A DNA stretch of 64,000 nucleotides, from contig NZ_JAAGWY010000001.1 in assembly GCF_010686705.1 (NCBI RefSeq), positions 868,001 through 932,000 of the forward strand, in the 5' to 3' direction. The notes under the pieces are model-generated. The model had not been told where the DNA came from. It saw nothing but the letters and a program-made list of their open reading frames with translations, and searched no databases. The position numbers and the translations under genes are program-made. This document shows positions 41,580 through 49,894 of the stretch, in pieces (the stretch's first letter is position 1; each line of letters opens with the position of its first letter). The DNA comes from Leifsonia tongyongensis. Lineage in GTDB: Bacteria > Actinomycetota > Actinomycetes > Actinomycetales > Microbacteriaceae.

Positions 41580-43447
41580 CACGCGTCCTTGTCGTCGCGC
41601 GCGTCCTTGTCGTCGCGCTTGTCCTTGTCGTCGCGGCCGAGGTGCAGGGTGTCCTTGACCCGCTCGATCCCTTCGGTGAGCAGCGCCTGCGCCGAGTCGC
41701 GGATCGCTCCCCGCGCGTTCGGGTCGCCCTTGAAGAGCGCCTTGGCCGTGTTGCGCGCGAACTCGGCCGTGATGTGCGGCGGCAGGGGCGGGACGTTCTT
41801 GCTCGTGTGGGCGTCGATCAGGGTGACACCGCGATTGGCGAACGCGCGGTCCCATGCGTCGGCCACCTGGCCGTCCTCCGTGACCCGGATTCCCGTGAAG
41901 CCCAGCAATTCGGCCCACCCCGCGTAATCCACCGACTCCACGTCCTGCGAGGTCGACCACACCGGGTTGGCATCCTCCGTGCGCATCTCCCACGACACCT
42001 GGCTGAGGTCGTCGTTGTGCAGCACCAGGATGATCAGCTGCGGGTTCTCCCAGCGGCTCAGGTACTTCTTGACCGTGATGAGTTCGTTCATGCCGAGCAT
42101 CTGGAAGGCGCCGTCGCCGATCGTGCAGATCACCGTGCGCTCCGGGTAGGCGAACTTCGCGGCGACGGCGTACGGCATGGCGGCCAGCATCGTGGCGAGC
42201 CGCCCGGAGAGGTCTCCCATCATGCCGCGGCGGAGCCGGATGTGGTGGCCGTACCAGTCGGCGGTGGTGCCCGCATCCGCCGTGACGATCGCCTGCGGCG
42301 GGAGCCGCTTGTTCAGCTCGTGGTAGACGCGGCGCGGATTCACACCATCGTCGTACTCGACATCTGCCTGGGCATCCATCTCCGACTCCCAGTCGACCAT
42401 CTCCTCCGCGATGTGGTTCTGCCACGCGAGGTCGGTCTTCTGCTCGAGCAGCGGAACGAGCGCGGCGAGCGTCGCAGCGACGTCGCCCCACAGGTTCAGC
42501 TCGGTGGGGTAGCGCAGGCCCATCTGCTCGGGTTTCAGGTCCACCTGGATCGCCCGCGCCTGGCCCGTGGCGGGAAGGAACTGCCCGTACGGATAGTTGG
42601 TGCCGAGCAGCACGAGGGTGTCGCACTGCTTCATCTGGTGCAGGCTCGGCAGCGAGCCGAGCAGCCCCAGCTGCTGCGTGTGGTGCGGCACATCGGACGG
42701 CACGACCTGCTTGCCGCGCAGCGCGGTGATGATTCCCGCACCCGCCTTGCGCGCCGCCTCCAGCACGAGGTCGGTCGCCCCGTTCGCGCCGTGGCCGACG
42801 AGGAAGGTGACCTTCTCACCCGCATTGATGATCGCGGCCGCGCGGGCCAGTTCGTCGGCGGGCGGCACGACAGCAGTGGAGGGAGCGACGGCGCTCGAAC
42901 GCGAAACCCAGTTCTCGGCTCCGACCTCCGGCATCGGCATCCCCTGCACATCGTGCGGAAGGATGATGACCGCCGGCTGGAGCCGCACCCGCGCCATCCG
43001 GAAGGCGGTGTCCACGACCGCCTGGGCCTGCGCGGGCGACACGATGGTCTGGACGTAGACCGCGACATCGGCGAACGTGCGCTCGAGGTTGCTCTGCTGC
43101 TGGCTGAACGTGCCGAGCGCGTCGAGACCCTGCTGACCGACGATGGCGACGACCGGCTGGTTGTCCATCGCCGCATCGTACAGTCCGTTCAGGAGGTGGA
43201 AGGCTCCGGGGCTCGAGGTGGCGATGCAGACCCCGATCTCGCCGGTGAACTTCGCGTGTGCGGTCGCCATGAGCGAGCAGATCTCCTCATGGGTGGGGCG
43301 GATGTACTCGACGCCCACGCCGTCCTTCTCGGCCTTGCCGAGGGCGCCGTCGAACTCGCCGATCCCGTCACCGGGAAAGCCGAATACCCGGCTGACGCCC
43401 CATTCCTTGATGCGCGCGATCACGAAATCGCTGACGGTTGTCGTCAT
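41579..43447 (-). CDS. TPP-dependent enzyme of the pyruvate oxidase/acetolactate synthase group
   Basis: Three-domain TPP enzyme of 622 residues. The TPP-activating Glu is in RPTHEEICSLMATAHA, and the TPP-Mg motif runs from IGDGAFQMLGMNEL to LHNDD. A central domain of the nucleotide-binding type is present (residues about 195-330). Relatives are pyruvate oxidase, glyoxylate carboligase and 2-oxoacid decarboxylases. The C-terminus carries a charged DDKDKR-type repeat. ATG 43447 is chosen because GTGAGG precedes it by 6 nt. In context it may decarboxylate the 2-oxo product of the dehydratase. Confidence 0.85.
   Translation of the reverse strand: MTTTVSDFVIARIKEWGVSRVFGFPGDGIGEFDGALGKAEKDGVGVEYIRPTHEEICSLMATAHAKFTGEIGVCIATSSPGAFHLLNGLYDAAMDNQPVVAIVGQQGLDALGTFSQQQSNLERTFADVAVYVQTIVSPAQAQAVVDTAFRMARVRLQPAVIILPHDVQGMPMPEVGAENWVSRSSAVAPSTAVVPPADELARAAAIINAGEKVTFLVGHGANGATDLVLEAARKAGAGIITALRGKQVVPSDVPHHTQQLGLLGSLPSLHQMKQCDTLVLLGTNYPYGQFLPATGQARAIQVDLKPEQMGLRYPTELNLWGDVAATLAALVPLLEQKTDLAWQNHIAEEMVDWESEMDAQADVEYDDGVNPRRVYHELNKRLPPQAIVTADAGTTADWYGHHIRLRRGMMGDLSGRLATMLAAMPYAVAAKFAYPERTVICTIGDGAFQMLGMNELITVKKYLSRWENPQLIILVLHNDDLSQVSWEMRTEDANPVWSTSQDVESVDYAGWAELLGFTGIRVTEDGQVADAWDRAFANRGVTLIDAHTSKNVPPLPPHITAEFARNTAKALFKGDPNARGAIRDSAQALLTEGIERVKDTLHLGRDDKDKRDDKDARDDKDA
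41583..41636 (-). repeat. Three 18-bp units at the TPP-enzyme C-terminus
   Basis: Units at 41583-41600 and 41601-41618 are identical; the third (41619-41636) differs at three bases. They encode the hydrophilic tail DDKDKRDDKDARDDKDA. Confidence 0.92.
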
Positions 43448-43455
43448 GGTCATCC

Positions 43456-45129
43456 TCACTCTTCTTGGTCGGGTCGGGCCGGGTCGCGTCGTTCAGGCGG
43501 GTCGCGTCGGTCGGGTTGCTGCACGAGGCGGTCTGCCGCACGAGCCGCGATCGCCATGACGGTCAGCGCGGGATTCGCGCTGCCCTGGGTCGGCAGCACA
43601 CTTCCATCGACGATGAGCAGGTTGGGTACGGCGAAGCTGCGGCAGTCCGCATCCACCACACCGTTGTGCTCGTCGGCCGCCATCCGGGCTCCCCCGACCA
43701 GGTGCGCGTAGCGCTGGATGGTGATGACCTCGTCGGCGCCCGCAGCTTTCAGGATGCGCTCCATGACCGCCTGGGCGGCCTTCGCGAGCATCCGGTCGTT
43801 GTCGCACTGCGTGTAGGAGAAGTGCGCGACCGGGAGTCCGTATCGGTCCTTCTCGTCGGCGAGCGTCACCCTGTTGCCGGGCTGGGGGAGGAACTCGCAG
43901 AGCGCGCCGAGGCACGCCCAATGCACGTAGTCCGTCATGTACCGGCGGAACTCGGCGCCCCAGCGCCCCTCCGCCATCACGTGTTCGGCCCACGTGATCG
44001 GCAGAGGGGACACTGTCTGGATGGAGAACCCACGCTTGTACGGTTTCGTCGCGTCGGTCTCGTAGAACTCTTCGCTGCTGACCTCGGGGGGCGGACCTTT
44101 CCACATGCGCACTTCGGCGTCGAACCGCCCGGCTGTCTGCGGTGCGCCCTGCACCATGAGATAGCGGCCGACCTGATCGAAGTCGTTGCAGAGTCCGTCG
44201 GGGAAGCGCTCAGAAGCGGAGTTCAGCAGGAGGCGCGGAGTCTCGATCGAGTACCCCGCGACCGCGACCATCCGTGCGCGCTGAAAATGGGGGCGCCCCT
44301 CGCGAAGGTAGTGGACCCCTGTCGCGGCCCCGGTCCGCTGGTCGATCTCGATCGAGGTGACCATGCATTCCGCGCGCACCTCGGCGCCGTGGGCGAGCGC
44401 ATCCGGCAGGTGGGTGATCAGCGGAGACGCCTTCGCGTTGACTTTGCAGCCCTGGAGGCAGAACCCGCGATAGATGCAGTGGGGGCGGTGGCCGAACCGC
44501 CCGTTCGAGATCGCGACCGGACCGACCTTCGCGGTGATCCCGGCGGCGAGCGCACCCCGCTGGAAGAGCTCACCGTTTCCGGATACCGGATGCGGGCGCT
44601 GCGGGTAACCGTGCAGGTCACCCCACGGCCAGTCCTCACCCGCCACCGGAAGCTCGCCCTCGAGATCGGAGTAGTACGGCGCCAGGTCGCCGTACTCGAG
44701 TGGCCAGTCGGCGCCGACCCCGTCGAGGGTGCGGGTGGCGAAGTCGCTCGGATGGAAGCGCGGCGTGTAGCCGGCGTAATGCACCATCGACCCGCCCACG
44801 CCACGGCCCGAGTTGTTCGAGCCGAGCGGCACGGGGTCGCCGCCGCCGATCTGGCGCGGTTCGGTCCAGTAGAGGCCGTGCGAGCCGGCCTCGTCGCTCA
44901 CCCAGTCCGACTCCGGATCCCAGAACGGCCCGGCCTCCAGGGCGACCGCCTTCCAGCCGGCGCGGGCGACACGCTGGAGCAGCGTCGAGCCGCCGGCGCC
45001 GCATCCCACGATCACGAGGTCGACCGTCTCCCTGTCGTCGAAACGACGCCCCCCGAGATCGCGGGGAAGCGCGCCGCTCGGGGTCAGGAGCCAGGCGGAC
45101 TCATTGCGCTCGCGAACCCTATCGGCCAC
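43456..45129 (-). CDS. GMC-family FAD oxidoreductase
   Basis: Flavoprotein of 557 residues. The FAD-binding Rossmann motif LVIVGCGAGGSTLLQRVARA is near residue 38, a Cys-rich segment HCIYRGFCLQGCKVNAK follows, and the C-terminal GMC domain has LPTQGSANPALTVMAIAARA. The Cys-rich loop and the adjacent subunit 3 gene place it with gluconate/sorbose-type dehydrogenases that pass electrons to the respiratory chain rather than to oxygen. The C-terminus is a short Arg/Asp/Pro repeat. It overlaps the subunit 3 gene by 11 nt. No Tat signal is seen. Confidence 0.88.
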   Translation of the reverse strand: MADRVRERNESAWLLTPSGALPRDLGGRRFDDRETVDLVIVGCGAGGSTLLQRVARAGWKAVALEAGPFWDPESDWVSDEAGSHGLYWTEPRQIGGGDPVPLGSNNSGRGVGGSMVHYAGYTPRFHPSDFATRTLDGVGADWPLEYGDLAPYYSDLEGELPVAGEDWPWGDLHGYPQRPHPVSGNGELFQRGALAAGITAKVGPVAISNGRFGHRPHCIYRGFCLQGCKVNAKASPLITHLPDALAHGAEVRAECMVTSIEIDQRTGAATGVHYLREGRPHFQRARMVAVAGYSIETPRLLLNSASERFPDGLCNDFDQVGRYLMVQGAPQTAGRFDAEVRMWKGPPPEVSSEEFYETDATKPYKRGFSIQTVSPLPITWAEHVMAEGRWGAEFRRYMTDYVHWACLGALCEFLPQPGNRVTLADEKDRYGLPVAHFSYTQCDNDRMLAKAAQAVMERILKAAGADEVITIQRYAHLVGGARMAADEHNGVVDADCRSFAVPNLLIVDGSVLPTQGSANPALTVMAIAARAADRLVQQPDRRDPPERRDPARPDQEE

Positions 45130-45781
45130 GCGACGCGCCCTTCAGCGTCCCATCCCGCAGCGGATCCTCGCCGGGCATCGCATCCGCTACCTCGAACGGT
45201 TCGCGCTTGTCGACGCCGATGTTCTTGTACCCGCGCGGGTAGGCGGGGCCGGCGAAGCCGATCTCGTTCCACGCCCAGGGATGCGAATAGAAGGCCGTGC
45301 AGGCATACCGGGTCCACAGGCTCCACACCTGGGCGGGTGGGAGTCCGTGCCACTCTGTTGCCTTCGAATCGTGGATGGCGGTGAGCAGCTCCGTCTGCGC
45401 CTCCCAGCGGCACTCGGAGAACGGCCGGCCGAACCGGTCGCGCGCGTCGTCGTCCAGCGCGGCGAGGGTCGTCCGCCAGGCGGCCGCGTCGGGCGGCATC
45501 GTGTCGTAATGCCAGCCGTCGGTCTCCTGCTCGGCGAGGCGCGAATCCACCATGCGCGTCACCGGAACCTTCGGCTCGGCGCGCTGGTAGAGGAGCTGGT
45601 CGAAGAGTGCGGTCGCGGCCGCCTCTTCAGCCGCATCGAAGAAGCGGATGGCCGGGAGCAGCGAGACGCGTGCCTCGACGACAGCGCGCGTGGCCGCATC
45701 CCAGTGCCCATCCTGTTCGAGCACGTCGAACCCGGGGAAGCGGCCTCCCCCGTCGTCGGGGGGGAGGTTCAGTCCGCTCAC
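45119..45781 (-). CDS. Gluconate 2-dehydrogenase subunit 3 family protein
   Basis: Small subunit of 220 residues matching the Gluconate_2-dh3 family. It includes LLPAIRFFDAAEEAAATALFDQLL at the N-terminal part and SLWTRYACTAFYSHPWAWNEIGFAGPAYPRGY at the C-terminal part (regions). It partners the GMC flavoprotein and often carries its export signal; here none is visible, so both may stay inside. GTG 45781 lies within the upstream stop (GTGA). Confidence 0.85.
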   Translation of the reverse strand: MSGLNLPPDDGGGRFPGFDVLEQDGHWDAATRAVVEARVSLLPAIRFFDAAEEAAATALFDQLLYQRAEPKVPVTRMVDSRLAEQETDGWHYDTMPPDAAAWRTTLAALDDDARDRFGRPFSECRWEAQTELLTAIHDSKATEWHGLPPAQVWSLWTRYACTAFYSHPWAWNEIGFAGPAYPRGYKNIGVDKREPFEVADAMPGEDPLRDGTLKGASRGR

Positions 45782-46242
45782 TTCTCCCGCCTCAGGATCG
45801 CGGCCAGCACGCCCATGCCGCCGACCATCGTCACCAGGAGTGGCGCGAGCAGCGGCGGACCCATCTCCAGGTTGTAGCGGAGGTTGCGCCAGCCGCCCGG
45901 CTTCTGGCCGATCCCGCGCGCGTGAAGGTAGGTGCCCTGCACGCCGTTGGCGATGATCGTGAGCGAGGCGATGGGCAGCAGCGTCTTGGCCGCCCGCTGG
46001 CTGAAGAATCCCGCGATTCCGGCGGCGGCGCCGACCGGGCCGAGCACGACGGGCACCCACATCCACTTGTTGCCGAAACTCGCCTTGTCGTGCTCGAAAT
46101 AGATCTCGCCCGCGGTCACGACAGCGCCGACCGCGGTCAGTGCAGACAGCGAACGTTCGAAACGCCCCGTCTCGACGTTGCGCACCATCCGGTCGATGCC
46201 GCGTCGTGCGGGAACGGCGACGGGCCTGCGTCGATGCACCAC
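45778..46242 (-). CDS. Membrane protein of the GMC operon
   Basis: Protein of 154 residues with three or four hydrophobic helices (about 35-50, 63-82, 88-106, 130-150). I do not recognise a named family. Its position directly before subunit 3, with a GTGA overlap, suggests it anchors the GMC dehydrogenase or links it to the electron-transport chain. GTG 46242 is chosen because GGAGG lies 6 nt upstream. It is the first clear gene of the operon. Confidence 0.72.
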   Translation of the reverse strand: MVHRRRPVAVPARRGIDRMVRNVETGRFERSLSALTAVGAVVTAGEIYFEHDKASFGNKWMWVPVVLGPVGAAAGIAGFFSQRAAKTLLPIASLTIIANGVQGTYLHARGIGQKPGGWRNLRYNLEMGPPLLAPLLVTMVGGMGVLAAILRREK

Positions 46243-46402
46243 CGGCTACCTCCCTGGCTGCGGCGCGGTCGCCGCTGCCGCCATCAGTACCCCCGTGCGA
46301 CGCCGAGAGGAAGGTGGCTGAACGGATTCGAAGGTGGGCTCAGCCGGTCAGCTGTCTCGGAGGATTCAGAACGTCGAACGGTTCGCGGGACGCATTCGTG
46401 CC

Positions 46403-46519
46403 TTATGCCTGGGCCGGCGTGGCACCGACAACGCGCTCCACGTCGGCAGCTGTCATCACCGGCTGCTCGTAGAACGGAGGAAGGAGATCGGCGACGGCAG
46501 AGCCCCGGCGACCCTGCAC
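46403..46519 (-). CDS. Possible 38-residue ORF upstream of the GMC operon
   Basis: The 405-bp gap 46243-46647 contains one plausible small gene: GTG 46519 with AAGG 5 nt upstream, encoding VQGRRGSAVADLLPPFYEQP then a short polar tail ending TPAQA. Composition is coding-like, but there is no family match I know. The AT-rich stretch 46528-46560 just upstream contains CATAAT on the minus strand and probably holds promoters. Nothing else in the gap is convincing. Confidence 0.3.
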   Translation of the reverse strand: MQGRRGSAVADLLPPFYEQPVMTAADVERVVGATPAQA

Positions 46520-46647
46520 GTCCGCCTTATTATGGTTTAACCGTCTTAAAGCAAAGTACTGCTCGCTCTATTCTCTCTTAGCGTGCAAATTTCATACTTC
46601 GCTCCGGCCCGCCGCCGACTCGCGCCGATTAATGTAAGAATCTGCGT

Positions 46648-47013
46648 ATGGATGCAGATACGAAGGTTTGCGGCCGCGAGCCGGACAGCCAGTACGTCGA
46701 GCTCGCAGTCGAAGTGTTCGCGATGCTGGCGGACGCCACCCGGGTGCGAATCATCCTGGCGCTGCGCGATCAGGAACTCTCGGTGAACCAGCTGGCCGAG
46801 ATCGTCGACAAGTCGTCGCCGGCTGTGTCGCAGCACCTGGCCAAGCTGCGGCTTGCACGCATCGTCACCACTCGTCAGGAGGGCACCCGCGTGTACTACC
46901 GCCTGGCGAACGAGCACGCCAGCCAGCTCGTCACCGACGCGATCTTCCAGGCCGAGCACGCGCTCGACCAGAACCCGCGGCACCATCACGCCCGCGCAGA
47001 GGCGTCGGCGTGA
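46648..47013 (+). CDS. ArsR/SmtB-family metal-sensing repressor
   Basis: Winged-helix repressor of 121 residues. The core LAVEVFAMLADATRVRIILA and recognition helix KSSPAVSQHLAKLRLARIV are typical. A His-rich C-terminus (NPRHHHARAEA) and His/Asp residues in the last helix could form the alpha-5-type zinc site. It overlaps the downstream CDF exporter start (GTGA), so the pair is a metal-responsive efflux operon. ATG 46648 lacks a Shine-Dalgarno site but has TAAGAA about 7 nt upstream, consistent with a leaderless mRNA. Confidence 0.92.
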   Translation: MDADTKVCGREPDSQYVELAVEVFAMLADATRVRIILALRDQELSVNQLAEIVDKSSPAVSQHLAKLRLARIVTTRQEGTRVYYRLANEHASQLVTDAIFQAEHALDQNPRHHHARAEASA

Positions 47014-48083
47014 GCCGCACGCAGCACGAGCACGGCCAGGCCGCGCCTCACCACGACCGCGACCACCCGCACGACCACGCGCATCCGCACGACCACGCGC
47101 ATCCGCACGACCACGCGCATCCGTCCGGCTTTCGCGGCTTCCTCCACGACCTCTTCGTCCCCCACTCGCACGACGCAGCCGATTCGATCGACGACGCACT
47201 CGAGGCCAGTCGCGAGGGCATCCGCGCGCTGAAGATCAGCCTGTTCGCGCTGCTCCTGACGACCCTGCTGCAGTTCGGCGTGGTCATGATCAGTGGCTCG
47301 GTCGCACTGCTCGCCGACACGGTGCACAACTTCGCGGATGCGCTGACCGCGGTTCCTCTCTGGGTCGCGTTCGTGCTGGGTCGACGCATCGCCAGCCGCC
47401 GCTACACGTTCGGCTACGGCCGGGCCGAAGATCTCGCGGGACTGTTCATCATCGCCGTCGTCGCGATCTCGGCGGTCGTCGCGGCCTGGCAGTCGATCTC
47501 GCGGTTCATCCACCCGCAGCCGCTTCACAACCTGTGGTGGGTCGTCGCAGCCGGGCTCATCGGGTTCGCCGGCAACGAGGCCGTCGCGATCTACCGCATC
47601 CGGGTGGGACAGAAGATCGGATCGGCAGCACTCGTTGCCGACGGCGTCCACGCCCGCATCGACGGATTCACGTCCCTTGCGGTCGTGGTCGGAGCGGCAG
47701 GCGCGATGCTCGGCTTTCCACTCGCCGACCCGATCGTCGGCCTGCTCATCTCGGCAACGATCATTGTGCTGCTCTGGGGAACGGTCCGGAGTATCGGGGC
47801 GCGGCTGATGGACGCGATCGAACCCGACCTCGTCCACCGGGTCGAACACGCCCTTCTCGAGACTCCCGGTGTCCTGGCCGTCTCAGAGGTGCAGTTGCGC
47901 TGGGTCGGCCATCGGCTTCAGGGCGCGGCGTCGATCACCCTTGCGGACGCGCCGCTGTCCGAGGCGGATGCGCGCGCCGCCGAAGCGGTCGCCCGGGTGC
48001 GTGGCGAACTGCCGAACGTCGACGCCTTCCGGGTGCGTCCAATCCCGATCCACCCGCCATCGCCGGATGAGGTCGGCGCCTGA
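47010..48083 (+). CDS. Cation diffusion facilitator (Zn/Co/Ni-type efflux)
   Basis: Metal/proton antiporter of 357 residues with six membrane helices. The two HxxxD metal sites are LADTVHNFADA in helix II and ADGVHARIDG in helix V. The cytoplasmic N-terminus is a His/Asp/Pro repeat (HDHAHP three times) likely to bind metal, and a C-terminal dimerisation domain follows. It is coupled to the ArsR repressor. The exported ion is most likely zinc or cobalt, which sequence alone cannot settle. Confidence 0.93.
   Translation: MSRTQHEHGQAAPHHDRDHPHDHAHPHDHAHPHDHAHPSGFRGFLHDLFVPHSHDAADSIDDALEASREGIRALKISLFALLLTTLLQFGVVMISGSVALLADTVHNFADALTAVPLWVAFVLGRRIASRRYTFGYGRAEDLAGLFIIAVVAISAVVAAWQSISRFIHPQPLHNLWWVVAAGLIGFAGNEAVAIYRIRVGQKIGSAALVADGVHARIDGFTSLAVVVGAAGAMLGFPLADPIVGLLISATIIVLLWGTVRSIGARLMDAIEPDLVHRVEHALLETPGVLAVSEVQLRWVGHRLQGAASITLADAPLSEADARAAEAVARVRGELPNVDAFRVRPIPIHPPSPDEVGA
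47067..47120 (+). repeat. Three 18-bp units encoding the HDHAHP metal-binding repeat
   Basis: Identical units at 47067-47084, 47085-47102 and 47103-47120. Perfect DNA identity means the repeat expanded recently or is maintained by slippage. Confidence 0.95.
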
Positions 48084-48099
48084 AGCTCGCCGCTGGAGC

Positions 48100-48858
48100 T
48101 CACCCCTCCACGGGCCGCAGCCGCAGGTCGTGCATCCCGCCGTCGACGGCGATGCTCGTACCGGTCGTCGAACCGGAGAGCGGACTGGCGAGGTACGCGA
48201 CCGCGCCGGCCACTTCATCCGGACTGACGAGCCGCCCGTGCGGCTGACGCGCGTTGAGCGCGGCCCGCTCGGCCTCGGGGTCGGGCGCGCTGTCGAGCAG
48301 TCGCGCGACCCAGGGTGTGTCGGCCGTGCCCGGGTTGACGCAGTTGACCCGCACGCCTTCGCGCAGGTGGTCGGCCGCCATCGCACGGGTCAGTGCGAGC
48401 ACAGCGCCCTTGGTCGCGCTGTACAGGGCGCGTTGGGGCAGGCCGGCGGTCGCCGCGATCGAGCAGGTGTTCACGACGGATGCGGCGGGGGAGACCCGCA
48501 GATACGGCAGCGCCGCGCGGGTCACGCGCACCACGCCGACCACGTTGATGTCGTAGACGCCATGCCACTCCTCGTCCGAGTTGTCCTCGACGCTGCCCTG
48601 GGCGCCGATGCCCGCGTTGTTGACGACGATGTCGATCCGGCCGAAGCGGGTGGCGACCTGGGCGATCGCCGCCCTGACCGAGACGTCGTCCGCGACATCC
48701 ACCATGACGGGGACGGCGCCATCCGGTGCGGTCTCAGGATGGAGGTCGAGGGCCGCGACCTGGGCTCCGGATGCGAGAAGCCGCCTGGCGATCGCTGCAC
48801 CGATCCCGGATGCGCCGCCCGTCACGACCGCGACGAGCCCTTCGAATTCCGCCGTCAT
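48100..48858 (-). CDS. SDR, probable 2-keto-3-deoxy-L-fuconate dehydrogenase
   Basis: SDR of 252 residues with TGGASGIG, NNAGIGAQG and YSATKGAVLAL (active-site Tyr, Lys), ending in an Ala-Val-Asp-Gly-Gly-type terminus (SIAVDGGMHDL). It is coupled to the FAH-family hydrolase (ATGA) and faces L-fuconate dehydratase. In the non-phosphorylated L-fucose route an SDR oxidises 2-keto-3-deoxyfuconate to the 2,4-diketo acid, which fits. L-fucose dehydrogenase is the alternative role. Confidence 0.8.
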   Translation of the reverse strand: MTAEFEGLVAVVTGGASGIGAAIARRLLASGAQVAALDLHPETAPDGAVPVMVDVADDVSVRAAIAQVATRFGRIDIVVNNAGIGAQGSVEDNSDEEWHGVYDINVVGVVRVTRAALPYLRVSPAASVVNTCSIAATAGLPQRALYSATKGAVLALTRAMAADHLREGVRVNCVNPGTADTPWVARLLDSAPDPEAERAALNARQPHGRLVSPDEVAGAVAYLASPLSGSTTGTSIAVDGGMHDLRLRPVEG

Positions 48859-49754
48859 CGTGCGTCCTCTCCTTCGTGTTCGAGCAGTCGCTCGGATGTT
48901 CGGGGCTGGTAGGCCACGAAGCGCTGGCGCTGCCGGCCGAGCCCTTCGATCTCCAGTTCGACGACGTCTCCGTCGCGCAGATAGGGGAACCGGCCCGACA
49001 GGGCCACCCCTTCCGGCGTGCCCGTGAGCACCAGGTCGCCCGGCTCCAGGGTGAGGTACTGGCTGAGGTGCCAGATGAGGAAGTCGACGTCGAAGATGAG
49101 GTCGGCCGTCGTCGAGTCCTGCCGGGGCTCGCCGTTCACCCAGCTGCGCAGCCTCAGAGCGCCCGCGTCGACCTCGTCCGGCGTGACCAGCCACGGGCCG
49201 ACGGGGCTGAAGCCCGGCGAGCTCTTGCCTTTGGACCATTGCCCGCCGGAGACGACGAGCTGGAAGTCGCGTTCCGAGACGTCGTCGGCGACCACGTACC
49301 CGGCGATGTGGGCGCGGCTGTCGGCAGGTGAGTCGAGGTAGGAGGCGCGCGACCCGATGACGACGCCGAGTTCGACCTCCCAGTCGGTGCGCGTGCTGCC
49401 GCGTGGAATGGTCACGTCGTCGTCGGGCCCGACGATCGTGTTCGGCGTCTTCAGGAACATGATCGGGACTTCTGGCGGCGCGGAGCCGGACTCGGCCGCA
49501 TGCGCGACGTAGTTCATCCCGATGCAGATGATCGCGCTGGGGCGCGCGATCGGCGAGCCGATCCGGAGGGTGGATGCGTCGGGCAGCTCGGGGAGCCGCC
49601 CGGTTTCGAGAGCCGCGCGGGCCGCGTCGACTCCACCTCCCTCGAGGAACCGTCCGTCGATGTCTGCGGTGAGGCTCCGCAGATCGTAGGTGGCTTCCGG
49701 TGTGATGACGACGGGGATTTCGGCGCCGGCGGGGCCGAGGCGTGCGAGTTTCAT
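48855..49754 (-). CDS. FAH-family hydrolase, probable 2,4-diketo-3-deoxy-L-fuconate hydrolase
   Basis: Fumarylacetoacetate-hydrolase-fold enzyme of 299 residues. Metal ligands are the Glu pair in DWEVELGVVIG and Asp in VADDVSERDFQ; KTPNTIVGP and GTPEGVALSG are further hallmarks. In L-fucose catabolism this family cleaves the 2,4-diketo acid to pyruvate and L-lactate. Its stop overlaps the SDR start. It is divergent from the dehydratase, 140 bp away. Confidence 0.82.
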   Translation of the reverse strand: MKLARLGPAGAEIPVVITPEATYDLRSLTADIDGRFLEGGGVDAARAALETGRLPELPDASTLRIGSPIARPSAIICIGMNYVAHAAESGSAPPEVPIMFLKTPNTIVGPDDDVTIPRGSTRTDWEVELGVVIGSRASYLDSPADSRAHIAGYVVADDVSERDFQLVVSGGQWSKGKSSPGFSPVGPWLVTPDEVDAGALRLRSWVNGEPRQDSTTADLIFDVDFLIWHLSQYLTLEPGDLVLTGTPEGVALSGRFPYLRDGDVVELEIEGLGRQRQRFVAYQPRTSERLLEHEGEDAR

Positions 49755-49858
49755 GGAGTCGATTTCCTTGGGTGGCGAGTTCGGCGACAGCGGAGAACAT
49801 CTGAACTATACGGCGAAAATGTGGTGATTTCACGAGATTCGGCCAAAATCAGCCGCAA

Positions 49859-49888
49859 TTGACACCCAAGACATCGGATGTCTATGCT
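49859..49888 (+). promoter_or_regulatory. L-fuconate dehydratase promoter with FadR-type operator
   Basis: TTGACA (49859-49864), an 18-nt spacer and TATGCT (49883-49888), then 6 nt to GTG 49895, a leaderless layout. The palindrome GACATC-G-GATGTC (49870-49882) fills the spacer. Ten bases, AGACATCGGA (49869-49878), recur inverted at 51899-51908 upstream of the FadR gene, linking the two. Confidence 0.82.
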
Positions 49889-49894
49889 CGGGTT

